DNA from: Methylopila sp. M107
GTDB lineage: Bacteria > Pseudomonadota > Alphaproteobacteria > Rhizobiales > Methylopilaceae
Reading direction: 5' to 3'
DNA length: 64,000 nt
Assembly (NCBI RefSeq): GCF_000384475.1
Contig: NZ_ARWB01000001.1
Coordinates: 3,661,039-3,725,038 of the forward strand
The translations under genes and the position numbers were made by a program. Under the pieces are notes generated by a model, which did not search any database, was not told the DNA's origin, and was given only the letters and a program-made list of their open reading frames with translations. How positions within the stretch are numbered: the stretch's first letter is position 1; every line of letters starts with the position of its first letter. Shown piece after piece: positions 1 through 8,007 of the stretch.

Positions 1-1
1 G

Positions 2-802
2 ATCAACCTCAACTTCTACGCGACGCTCGACGCGATCCGCGCCTTCGCGTTCCTGAACCTGCTCGCGCCCGCCAAGCGCTTCGCGTTGGCGCTGCCATGG
101 GTCTGGGTCGTGGCGCTGGTGGCGGTCGCGGGCTTCCGGCTCGGCGGCTGGCGGCTCGGGACCGGCCTGGCGGCGCTCGCGCTCGCCATCGCCACGACCG
201 GCCTCTGGCAGGTCGCGATGCTGACCGTCTATCTGTGCGGCATCGCCGTGATCGTCGCGACCCTGATCGGCGTGCCGCTCGGCGTCGTCGCCGCCACGCG
301 GCCGAGACTGTGGCGCGCGGTCGAGACCGTCATCGACCTGCTCCAGACGCTGCCGTCCTTCGTCTATCTGATCCCGATCGTCATGCTGTTCCGGGTCGGC
401 GACTTCACGGCGCTGATCGCGATCGTGCTCTATTCGGTCGCGCCGGCGATCCGCTACGCGGCGCACGGCGTCTCGCAGGCGCCGCCGACGCTGATCGAGG
501 CCGCGACCATGCAGGGCTGCACCAGGCGCCAGATCCTGCTGCGGGTGCGCGCGCCCTTGGCGCTTCCCGAAATCCTGCTCGGGATCAACCAGACCATCAT
601 GCTGGCGCTGTCGATGCTGGTGATCACGGCGCTGGTCGGCACGCGCGACCTCGGCCAGGAGACCTATTCGGCGCTCGCCAAGGCTGACGTCGGCAAGGGA
701 CTGGTCGCGGGCCTCTGCGTCGCGTTCATCGCGATCATCGCGGACCGGCTGGTCTCCGCCGCGGCGGCGCGCACCAAGCGACGGCTGGGGCTCGCGGCAT
801 GA
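2..802 (+). CDS. Betaine/choline-type ABC transporter permease (5' end missing)
   Basis: Inner-membrane permease of an osmoprotectant importer (ProW/OpuAB/ChoW class). The reading frame is already open at base 2, so the start lies before the window; a TTG at 86 is only an internal codon. The 266 visible residues form several hydrophobic helices. A conserved cytoplasmic EAA-type loop follows, beginning with EAATMQGC about residue 166, which in this family docks on the ATPase. The strand and following genes (choline-kinase-like, dimethylglycine-dehydrogenase-like) suggest that the imported solute is a quaternary or methylated amine that is then metabolised. The binding protein and ATPase genes should lie just upstream. 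The exact substrate cannot be read from this fragment. Confidence 0.85.
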   Translation: MNLNFYATLDAIRAFAFLNLLAPAKRFALALPWVWVVALVAVAGFRLGGWRLGTGLAALALAIATTGLWQVAMLTVYLCGIAVIVATLIGVPLGVVAATRPRLWRAVETVIDLLQTLPSFVYLIPIVMLFRVGDFTALIAIVLYSVAPAIRYAAHGVSQAPPTLIEAATMQGCTRRQILLRVRAPLALPEILLGINQTIMLALSMLVITALVGTRDLGQETYSALAKADVGKGLVAGLCVAFIAIIADRLVSAAAARTKRRLGLAA

Positions 803-818
803 GCGCGTGGCGGCGTTC

Positions 819-963
819 TTCCCCCTCTCCCCTTGAGGGAGAGGGTCGGGGTGAGGGGTGGCGGCGGTGCGATCTCCGCTTTGAGTCTCGGCGCCGCGCC
901 AATCCTGGCAATGGCGCCGCCCGCACCCCCGCCCCTGACCCCTCCCCTCAAGGGGGAGGGGAA
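819..963. repeat. Family B palindromic repeat pair
   Basis: Two arms facing each other: CCCCTCTCCCCTTGAGGG...GTGAGGGG near 821-857 and CCCCTCCCCTCAAGGGGG near 938-962. Similar arms recur at about 10.2, 12.8, 17.5 and 24.1 kb. The element fills nearly all of the gap between the permease and the kinase-like gene. It looks like a REP/BIME-type intergenic element. Confidence 0.7.
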
Positions 964-995
964 CAACGCCTTCGCATCGCCATCTGGAGACCGTC

Positions 996-1877
996 ATGAG
1001 CGACGCGGGGGCCGAACGCGTCCGGTCGCTCGCCTTCTGGCGCGGCAAGGTCGACCCGCAGCCGCTGCATGGCGGCATCACGAACCGCAACTTCCTCGTC
1101 GAGGACACCGGCAAGAAGTTCGTCGTCCGGCTCGGTGACGACATCCCGCTGCACAACTGCCTGCGCTTCAACGAGCGCGCTGCGGCGCTCGCGGCGGAGG
1201 CCGCCGGCGTCTCGCCCGCGGTCCGGCATGTCGAGGACGGGCTGATGGTCATCGACCACATCGACGGCCGCACCTTCGCGGAAGCGGACGTGCGCGCCGA
1301 GCTGCCGCGCGTCGCCGAACTCGTCCGCACGGCGCATCGGGAGGTGACGCGGCGCCTGCGGGGGCCCGCGCTCGCCTTCTGGACGTTCCACATCCTGCGC
1401 GGCTACGTCGCGACGCTCGTCGACGGGAACCACCGGCTGACCGGCGAGCTGCCGAGGCTCGCCGGCGTCGCCGACAGGATCGAGGCGGCCGTCGGCCCGA
1501 CCGAGATCGTGTTCGGCCACAACGATCTTTTGCCGGGAAATTTCATCGATGACGGCGCAAAACTCTGGCTGATCGACTGGGACTATGGCGGCTTCAACAG
1601 CCCGCTGTTCGACCTCGGCAACCTCGCCTCCAACAACGGGTTCGACCAGAGCCAGCAGGACGAGCTGCTCGCGATCTACTACGGGCGCGCGCCCGACGAC
1701 GCGCTGCGCCTGAAGCTTTCCGCCATGCAGGTCGCTTCGCTCTTGCGCGAGAGCCTCTGGAGCATGGTCTCGGAACTCCATTCGACGCTCGACTTCGACT
1801 ATCCGGCCTATACGGCCGAAAACCTCGCGCGCTTCGAACGCGCGCTCGCCCGCTTCGACGAGATGGACCATACATGA
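996..1877 (+). CDS. Choline/ethanolamine kinase-like phosphotransferase
   Basis: 293 residues of the aminoglycoside phosphotransferase/choline kinase fold. The catalytic loop reads GHNDLLPGNF, with the Brenner motif H-N-D at residues 175-177. The metal-binding IDWDYGG follows, with its Asp at residue 194. An N-terminal stretch PLHGGITNRNF matches the nucleotide-binding glycine loop of the family. It probably phosphorylates choline or a related amino alcohol in the cytoplasm. The gene lies downstream of a betaine-type permease, and its stop overlaps the next ATG (ATGA), so it is translationally coupled to the demethylating dehydrogenase. Substrate choice is inferred from context. Confidence 0.85.
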   Translation: MSDAGAERVRSLAFWRGKVDPQPLHGGITNRNFLVEDTGKKFVVRLGDDIPLHNCLRFNERAAALAAEAAGVSPAVRHVEDGLMVIDHIDGRTFAEADVRAELPRVAELVRTAHREVTRRLRGPALAFWTFHILRGYVATLVDGNHRLTGELPRLAGVADRIEAAVGPTEIVFGHNDLLPGNFIDDGAKLWLIDWDYGGFNSPLFDLGNLASNNGFDQSQQDELLAIYYGRAPDDALRLKLSAMQVASLLRESLWSMVSELHSTLDFDYPAYTAENLARFERALARFDEMDHT

Positions 1878-4333
1878 CCGGCTTGCTTGCTTCAGACCTG
1901 CCGTCCTCGTCCAAGATCGTCGTCGTGGGCGGCGGCATCGTCGGCTGCTCGACCGCCTATCATCTCGGCAAGCTCGGCCTCGAGGTCCTGCTGATCGAGC
2001 GGGACCGGCTGACCTCGGGCTCGACATGGCACGCGGCCGGCCTCGTCGGGCAGCTCCGCACCAGCGCCAACATCACCCAGCTGCTCGGCGAATCCGTCCG
2101 GCTCTACGAGACGCTGGAGGCCGAGACCGGGCTCGCGACCGGCTGGAAGAAGAACGGGGGCCTCCGCCTCGCCTGCAACGCCGACCGCTGGACCGAGGTG
2201 AAGCGGCAGGCGACCACCGCGCGTTCTTTCGGGCTGGAGATGCAGCTGCTCACCCCGAAGGAGGCGCAGGAGCTCTGGCCGCTGATGAGCGTCGACGACG
2301 TCGTCGGCGCCGCCTTTCTGCCGACCGACGGACAGGCCAACCCCTCCGACATCACGCAGGCGCTCGCCAAGGGCGCCCGCATGGCGGGCGTCATGATCCG
2401 CGAGCAGGTCTCGGTCGAGGGGATCGAGGTCGAGCATGGCCGGGTAAGGGCGGTCGTCACGAACCATGGCCGCGTCGCCTGCGAGAAGCTCGTCATCTGC
2501 GCCGGGCTCTGGTCGCGCGAACTCGCGAGGCTCGCGGGCGTCAACGTCCCGCTTCAGGCGGTGAAGCACCAGTACATCGTTACGGAAGCGATCGCCGGCG
2601 TCACCCGCGGCCTGCCGACGCTGCGCGATCCCGATCGCCTGACCTACTACAAGGAGGAGGTCGGCGGCCTCGTCATGGGCGGCTACGAGCCGAACCCGAT
2701 CGCGTGGGACACGCCGGGCGGGCCGCCGAAGGATTTTTCATTCTCGCTGCTCGACGAGGACTGGGACCATTTTTCGCCCATCATGGAACTCGCGCTCGGC
2801 CGGGTGCCGGCGCTGGAGACGGCGGGCGTCAAGCAGCTCATCAACGGCCCCGAGAGCTTCACGCCGGACGGCAACTTCATCCTGGGCGAGGCGCCCGAGA
2901 CCCGTGGGATCTATCTCGGCTGCGGCTTCAACGCCTTCGGCATCGCCTCGGGCGGCGGGGCCGGCATGGCGCTCGCCGAATGGGTCGCGAAGGGCGAACC
3001 GCCTTACGATCTCTGGCCCGTCGACATCCGCCGCTTCGGCCAGAACCATCGCGACGGCCACTGGGTGCGCACCCGCACGCTCGAAGCCTATGGCAAGCAC
3101 TACACGATGGCCTGGCCCTCGGAGGAGCACGACAGCGGCCGCCCCTTGCGCCGGTCGCCGCTCTACGACCGGCTGAAGGGCGCAGGCGCCGTGTTCGGCG
3201 AAAAGCTCGGCTGGGAGCGGCCGAACTGGTTCGCGGGCAAGGGCGACGAGCGACGAGACGTCTACTCCTTCGGCCGCCCCAACTGGTGGAGCGCGGTCGC
3301 GCGCGAGCATCAGGCCTGCCGCGAGCGCGTCGCGCTGTTCGACCAGTCGTCCTTCGCCAAGTTCCTGATGGTCGGAAAGGACGCCGAGCGGGCGCTCGGC
3401 TGGATCGCGGCGGCGGATGTCTCGAAGCCTGTCGGGACGTTGACCTACACGCAGATGCTGAACGCCCGCGGCGGCATCGAGTGCGACCTCACCGTCGGCC
3501 GGCTCGCCGAAGACCGGTTCTACATCGTGACCGGCACGGGCTTCGCGACCCGCGACTTCGACTGGATCTCGCGGAACATCCCGGCCGACTGCGACGCCCA
3601 TCTGGTCGACGTCACGTCGGGCCGCGCCGTGCTCAGCCTGTTCGGCCCCCGCGCGCGCGACGTGCTGTCGGCGGTCTCGCCCGACGATGTGTCGAACGCG
3701 GCCTTCCCCTTCGGGACCTGCCGCGAGATCTCGGTCGCGGGCGCGCCGGTGCTCGCGCTTCGCGTCACTTACGTCGGCGAGCTCGGCTGGGAGCTTCATG
3801 TCCCGACCGAATTCGCCGCGACCGTCTACGACGCGCTGCTCGCCGCCGGCGCGCCGCATGGGCTCGCGCCCGCCGGCTACCGCGCGATCGAGACGCTACG
3901 CCTCGAAAAGGGCTACCGCGCCTGGGGCGCCGAGATCGGGCCCGACCATACGCCGCAGATGGCGGGGCTCGGCTGGGCCGTGAAGCTCAAGTCCAACGCG
4001 CCTTTCCTCGGCCGCGACGCGCTGGTCGAGAAGGCCGGCCGGCCGCTGCCGCGACTGCTCGCCGGCTTCACTGTCGACGACCCGGACGTCATCCTGCTCG
4101 GCCGCGAGACCATTTTGCGCGACGGCAAGCGCGTCGGCTGGCTCTCGAGCGGCGGCTTCGGCCACACCATCGGCAAGCCGGTCGGCTACGGCTATGTGCG
4201 CGAGGCGGCCGGCGTGAACGCCGAATTCGTGATGTCGGGCACATATCAACTCGACGTCGCTGGAGCCGTGGTCCCGGCGACCCCCTCTCTGAAGCCGTTC
4301 TACGACCCCGGCATGGCGCGGCCGAAGAGCTGA
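1874..4333 (+). CDS. Dimethylglycine dehydrogenase-like FAD enzyme with GcvT domain
   Basis: 819 residues, the length usual for dimethylglycine/sarcosine dehydrogenases. The N-terminal DAO-type FAD domain has GGGIVG at residues 19-24. A TWHAAG motif at residues 51-56 contains the His (53) that carries covalent FAD in mammalian dimethylglycine dehydrogenase. From about residue 430 the protein is an aminomethyltransferase (GcvT) domain, which passes the oxidised methyl group to a folate-type carrier. The role is therefore oxidative N-demethylation of dimethylglycine or a similar methylamine in the cytoplasm. The start overlaps the kinase-like gene by four bases. Substrate is inferred; sarcosine is the main alternative. 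Confidence 0.88.
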   Translation: MTGLLASDLPSSSKIVVVGGGIVGCSTAYHLGKLGLEVLLIERDRLTSGSTWHAAGLVGQLRTSANITQLLGESVRLYETLEAETGLATGWKKNGGLRLACNADRWTEVKRQATTARSFGLEMQLLTPKEAQELWPLMSVDDVVGAAFLPTDGQANPSDITQALAKGARMAGVMIREQVSVEGIEVEHGRVRAVVTNHGRVACEKLVICAGLWSRELARLAGVNVPLQAVKHQYIVTEAIAGVTRGLPTLRDPDRLTYYKEEVGGLVMGGYEPNPIAWDTPGGPPKDFSFSLLDEDWDHFSPIMELALGRVPALETAGVKQLINGPESFTPDGNFILGEAPETRGIYLGCGFNAFGIASGGGAGMALAEWVAKGEPPYDLWPVDIRRFGQNHRDGHWVRTRTLEAYGKHYTMAWPSEEHDSGRPLRRSPLYDRLKGAGAVFGEKLGWERPNWFAGKGDERRDVYSFGRPNWWSAVAREHQACRERVALFDQSSFAKFLMVGKDAERALGWIAAADVSKPVGTLTYTQMLNARGGIECDLTVGRLAEDRFYIVTGTGFATRDFDWISRNIPADCDAHLVDVTSGRAVLSLFGPRARDVLSAVSPDDVSNAAFPFGTCREISVAGAPVLALRVTYVGELGWELHVPTEFAATVYDALLAAGAPHGLAPAGYRAIETLRLEKGYRAWGAEIGPDHTPQMAGLGWAVKLKSNAPFLGRDALVEKAGRPLPRLLAGFTVDDPDVILLGRETILRDGKRVGWLSSGGFGHTIGKPVGYGYVREAAGVNAEFVMSGTYQLDVAGAVVPATPSLKPFYDPGMARPKS

Positions 4334-4438
4334 CGGACGGCGCCGCCGGCGCCCGCCCGGGCGAAGTCGGCCTCCCGCGTTGAGGCGGGGCGGTTCGCGG
4401 GTTAAGCAGGAAGCCGTCGTCGACGGAGACCCGCCGCC

Positions 4439-5851
4439 ATCGTCCCGGACCTGCTTGCGGCCGAGGGGCTGCTGTTCAGCCTCGCCCACATCGTCATCGC
4501 GTCCGCCACAACCGCGCACGCGTTGCTGAACAAACGCGACGTGCGCGCCGCGATCGGCTGGATCGGCGTCGCCTGGCTCTCGCCCTTCCTCGGCGCGGCG
4601 CTCTATCTCGGCTTCGGCGTCAACCGCGTGCACCGCAAGGCGCGGCGCCTGCGCGGTCTCAAGCAGACCTACGGCGGAGACGGCGAGCTGCGCGACCCCG
4701 CCGAAACCCCGCGCGAGCGTCTGCAGGTCGCGGTCGGCGCCATCACGGGCTTCGACCTCCAGCAGGCCGACGTCGACCAGATCCTGCATTCGGGCGACGA
4801 GGCCTATCCGCGGATGCTCGCCGCGATCGCGGGCGCGCAGGCGAGCGTGGCGCTCTCGACCTTCATCTTCCGGCTCGACGAACCCGGCCGCAAGTTCATC
4901 GACGCGCTGGTCGCCGCGCACAAGCGGGGCGTCGAGGTTCGGGTGCTGATCGACGGCATGGGCGGCGGCTTCTTCCGCTCCGCGGCCTACCGGGCGCTGC
5001 GCGCCGAAGGGGTGCCGGCCGCGCGCTTCCTGCATTCGGTCTGGCCATGGCGGATGCCGCTGCTGGACCTGCGGCTGCACAAGAAGGCGCTGATCGTGGA
5101 CGGCCGCGTCGCCTTCGTGGGCGGCCTCAACATCGCGGCCGAGAACCTCGTCTCCGCGCCCGCCGACGCCCGCGTGCGCGACGCGCATTTCCGCGTCGTC
5201 GGCGACGTCGTCCGGCAGATCGCGGACGGCTTCGACGACGACTGGGCGTTCGCGACCCGCGAGGACACCTCCGACATCAGCCGCCCGGCCTCCCGCGCGC
5301 AGGCCTCCGGCGAGGTGGCGCGCGCGATCGCCTCGGGGCCGGACCAGGCGGTCGGCCAGCTCACCATGGTGCTGCTGTCGGCGATCTCCTCGGCGCAGCG
5401 CTCGATCCGCATCGCGACGCCCTATTTCCTGCCCGACGAACAGCTGCTGACGGCGCTGTCTCTCGCTTCCTTCCGAGGCGTCGACGTCCGCCTGGTGACG
5501 CCGGCGAAGAACAACCATCCCTGGATCGCCTGGGCGACGCGCGCCCATATCCGCCCGCTGCTCGAATCCGGCTGCAGCCTCTACCATTCGCCGCCGCCAT
5601 TCGATCATTCCAAGCTCATGACGGTCGACGAGGAATGGAGCCTGATCGGCAGCGCCAACTGGGACGCCCGCAGTCTCCGCCTCAATTTCGAGCTTGCGAT
5701 CGAGGTCTATGACCGCGAGTTTTCCGGCCGCGTCTCGGCGCTGATCGACGAGAAATGCGCCGCGCCGGTCCGGCTCTCCGACATCGACGGGCGCCTGTTC
5801 GTCACAAAACTGCGGGACGCCACCATCAGGCTCGCTCTGCCCTATCTGTGA
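4439..5851 (+). CDS. Phospholipase D/cardiolipin synthase-like protein
   Basis: Membrane-attached PLD-superfamily enzyme. Two HKD motifs are present: HKKALIVD (His about residue 214) and HSKLMTVD (His about residue 390), each followed by a GG or GS and N. This two-motif architecture is that of bacterial cardiolipin synthases, which join two phosphatidylglycerols. The start is unusual. The first ordinary start is TTG at 4523, but the frame is open from 4406, and the stretch encoding LLFSLAHIVIASATTAHALL, a typical first membrane helix, lies before that TTG. An ATC at 4439 sits 10 bases after GGAG (4425-4428) and is chosen here. A second helix, about WIGVAWLSPFLGAALYLGFG, follows. The EEP-family gene follows after 16 bases, probably in one operon. 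Confidence 0.8.
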   Translation: MVPDLLAAEGLLFSLAHIVIASATTAHALLNKRDVRAAIGWIGVAWLSPFLGAALYLGFGVNRVHRKARRLRGLKQTYGGDGELRDPAETPRERLQVAVGAITGFDLQQADVDQILHSGDEAYPRMLAAIAGAQASVALSTFIFRLDEPGRKFIDALVAAHKRGVEVRVLIDGMGGGFFRSAAYRALRAEGVPAARFLHSVWPWRMPLLDLRLHKKALIVDGRVAFVGGLNIAAENLVSAPADARVRDAHFRVVGDVVRQIADGFDDDWAFATREDTSDISRPASRAQASGEVARAIASGPDQAVGQLTMVLLSAISSAQRSIRIATPYFLPDEQLLTALSLASFRGVDVRLVTPAKNNHPWIAWATRAHIRPLLESGCSLYHSPPPFDHSKLMTVDEEWSLIGSANWDARSLRLNFELAIEVYDREFSGRVSALIDEKCAAPVRLSDIDGRLFVTKLRDATIRLALPYL

Positions 5852-5867
5852 CGCCGAAGGAGTTTTG

Positions 5868-6590
5868 GTGAAGGTCGCATCCTACAACATCCACAAATGC
5901 CGCGGCACGGACGGACGCGTCCGGCCCGACAGGATCGTCGAGGTGCTGGCGGAAATCCGTCCCGAAATCGTCGCGCTGCAGGAGGTCGACCACCGTTTCG
6001 GCAAGCGCATGGGCCTGCTCGACGTCGAGGCGGTGAAGCGGGAGGCCGGGCTCATCATGCTCGCCCAGTCGGATGCGCCGGACGGCCATGGCTGGCACGG
6101 CAATGCGCTGCTGGTCGCGCGCGAGCCCAAGACCTACAGGCGGTTGCGCATCCAGCTGCCGGGCGTCGAGCCGCGCGGGGCGATCGTGGCGGAGGTCGAC
6201 TTCGGCGACGGCCCATTCCGCATCATCGCGGCGCATTTCGGCCTGCTGCGGCGCTCGCGGATCAGCCAGGCCAACGCGCTGCTCGCGACCTTCTCGCGGC
6301 TGCATCCCATGCCGACCATCCTGCTCGGCGACCTCAACGAATGGCGCCGGCGGCGCCGCTCCTCGCTCAGCGTGTTCGAGCCGATCTTCGGGGAGCACAA
6401 GCTCGTGGCGAGCTTTCCGTCGCGCCGCCCGATCTTCCCGCTCGACCGCATCCTAGGCTGGCCGCATGGCCTGATCACGGACCTCGCGGTCCACAACACG
6501 CCGCTCGCGAAAAAGGCGTCCGACCACCTGCCGCTGGTGGCGACGATCAACCTGACGCCCGCGAGCGTCGCGATCCGCCAGGTGGCGTGA
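5868..6590 (+). CDS. Endonuclease/exonuclease/phosphatase (EEP) family protein
   Basis: 240 residues with the EEP metal-dependent phosphoesterase signature: SYNIHKCRG near the N-terminus, LQEVD with the catalytic Glu, GDLNEW, and a C-terminal SDHLPL with the catalytic His. Relatives act on DNA or on phospholipids and phosphoinositides. Pairing with a phospholipase-D-like gene in many proteobacteria suggests a lipid or membrane role, but this is inference. The GTG at 5868 is preferred over the TTG three bases earlier because GAAGGAG at 5856-5862 then has a spacing of 5. No signal peptide is visible. Confidence 0.8.
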   Translation: MKVASYNIHKCRGTDGRVRPDRIVEVLAEIRPEIVALQEVDHRFGKRMGLLDVEAVKREAGLIMLAQSDAPDGHGWHGNALLVAREPKTYRRLRIQLPGVEPRGAIVAEVDFGDGPFRIIAAHFGLLRRSRISQANALLATFSRLHPMPTILLGDLNEWRRRRRSSLSVFEPIFGEHKLVASFPSRRPIFPLDRILGWPHGLITDLAVHNTPLAKKASDHLPLVATINLTPASVAIRQVA

Positions 6591-6638
6591 GGTTGCACGG
6601 CGGTCCAGGTTTCCGGCGCGACTTCGATCAATCCGCGC

Positions 6639-6734
6639 CGTCATGCCCGGCGGAGCCGGGCATCCACGACTTCATGAGAGCGTAGGGCGTTACGCCCAAG
6701 TCGTGCATGCCCGCGTGAAGACGCGGGCATGACG
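6639..6734. repeat. Family A palindromic repeat pair
   Basis: Left arm CGTCATGCCCGGCGGAGCC and right arm ending CGCGGGCATGACG, with nested hairpins and a TCGTGCATGCCC core. Nearly the same arrangement occurs at 38088-38181. It lies between the EEP gene and cynS. Confidence 0.75.
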
Positions 6735-6845
6735 GTCGAGGCGAACCTCTCCTATCCGACCTGGCCCCGATGGCACGCAATTCGCCTGCAGGTTTCGACC
6801 GGCGCGATCCGCCGGATTCGCATAGCCTTCAGGAGATCCCCGCCC

Positions 6846-7295
6846 ATGATCCGCGCCGAAGTCACCGAACTCGTGCTGTCGCAGAAGCGGCTCAAGGGCC
6901 TGACCTGGAAGGAGATCCACGAAAAGGTCTCGGTCTCGACCTCGCAGATCATCATCACGGCGGCGCTGCTCGGGCAGATGCGGCTCGAACCGAACGAGGC
7001 GAAGAAGGCCGCCGAGCTGCTCGACCTGCCCAAGGAGGCCGAGATCCTGCTGACCGAGATTCCCTATCGCGGCTCGCTGACCGAGATCCCGCCGACCGAC
7101 CCCGTGATCTACCGCTTCTACGAGCTCATCATGGTCTATGGCACGACCTGGAAGGAGCTGATCAACGAGGAGTTCGGCGACGGCATCATGTCGGCGATCG
7201 ACTTCGACATGACGATGGAGCGCCAGCCCGACCAGAAGGGCGACCGCGTGAAGCTGCAGATGTCGGGGAAATTCCTGAGCTACAAGCGGTATTGA
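6846..7295 (+). CDS. cynS: Cyanate hydratase (cyanase)
   Basis: 149 residues. Converts cyanate plus bicarbonate to ammonia and CO2 in the cytoplasm. The family's catalytic triad is present as Arg90, Glu93 and Ser116, inside YRFYELIMVYG and GDGIMSAIDF, with the same spacing as E. coli CynS. The ATG at 6846 is preceded by AGGAG with good spacing. An upstream TTG at 6729 would translate the flanking repeat and is rejected. No carbonic anhydrase (CynT), cyanate transporter or CynR regulator is adjacent, so the gene stands alone and probably serves detoxification or nitrogen scavenging. Confidence 0.95.
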   Translation: MIRAEVTELVLSQKRLKGLTWKEIHEKVSVSTSQIIITAALLGQMRLEPNEAKKAAELLDLPKEAEILLTEIPYRGSLTEIPPTDPVIYRFYELIMVYGTTWKELINEEFGDGIMSAIDFDMTMERQPDQKGDRVKLQMSGKFLSYKRY

Positions 7296-7446
7296 GCAAG
7301 GCGAGGGCCGCAAGGGCTGTGCAGGTCCTCGGCGTGCCGGGCGCGCCCGACGAAGGACGGGCGCCTTCAATTTAGGCGTGCCTATCGCTCGACGGGCGCC
7401 GACGACCCCATACCTCCCTGTCGACGGGAGATCATGGGAGGATCAC

Positions 7447-7617
7447 ATGTCCGAAGTCAGCGAAGACCGCGCCTGGACGCCCGAGAACGTGCAGCAGCTG
7501 CAGGAACTCGCGCGCGAGAAGGTGCCCGCGAGCCTGATCTCGCTGCGCCTGAGGCGCGATCAGGCCGACGTTCACGCCAAGGCGTCGCAGCTCGGACTGA
7601 CGCTCGCGGCGGAATAA
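7447..7617 (+). CDS. 56-residue GcrA-like mini protein
   Basis: A short gene with a strong Shine-Dalgarno (GGGAGG, 7436-7441) in front of ATG 7447. The sequence pattern is WTPENVQQLQELA...ASLISLRL.R..ADVHAKASQLGL. This follows the spacing of the N-terminal DNA-binding segment of the GcrA family (WT.E.V..L..L...S...IA..L...R.AV..K...LGL). The rest of GcrA, its sigma-70-contacting C-terminus, is absent. It may bind DNA as a small regulator, or modulate GcrA; function is unknown. A start further upstream at 7378 has no ribosome site. Confidence 0.65.
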   Translation: MSEVSEDRAWTPENVQQLQELAREKVPASLISLRLRRDQADVHAKASQLGLTLAAE

Positions 7618-7626
7618 GGCCGCAGC

Positions 7627-8007
7627 TCAGCCCCAGAGCGGCGCGGTAAAGATCGCGACCGCCACAAGGAGCGCCAGCGCGAAGATCGGCGACCGGAGCG
7701 AGGGCCTGTCGGCCACATAGGCCCAGACGTAAGCGAGCCTCAAGCCGACCCAGGCGAGCGCGAGCGCATTCACGGCCGCGCCGCCCGCCCCTTGCGTCGT
7801 CGCGACCAGAACCGCGACGGCGAACAGCGGAAAGGCCTCCCAGCCATTGCGCTGGGCGGCGTCGGCGCGCTTGCGCCACCCCTCCTGCTTCTCGAACCAC
7901 TCGCGCGGCGCGCCGTTGTCGAAATCCGTCGCGCCGTATTTGGCGAGGCCCGCGCAGGCGATCGGCAGCAGAGCGCCGACGAGAACGCACCAGAGCGCGA
8001 TGGTCAT
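7627..8007 (-). CDS. MAPEG family membrane protein
   Basis: 126 residues with four hydrophobic helices and the MAPEG pattern: an N-terminal helix, the loop WRKRADAAQRNGWEAFPLFA, then two or three further helices including LRLAYVWAYVADRP. The family includes glutathione-dependent membrane enzymes of eicosanoid and detoxification metabolism; most bacterial members are uncharacterised. The ATG (8007) overlaps the dapE stop by four bases (ATGA), so it is the last gene of the dapD-dapE transcript. No function in lysine synthesis is implied by that position. Confidence 0.85.
   Translation of the reverse strand: MTIALWCVLVGALLPIACAGLAKYGATDFDNGAPREWFEKQEGWRKRADAAQRNGWEAFPLFAVAVLVATTQGAGGAAVNALALAWVGLRLAYVWAYVADRPSLRSPIFALALLVAVAIFTAPLWG

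Noticed and set aside
2026-4383. 785-codon plus-strand frame inside the dimethylglycine-dehydrogenase-like gene
   Set aside because: Arg/Pro-rich frame shift of a well supported gene; a typical GC-rich shadow.
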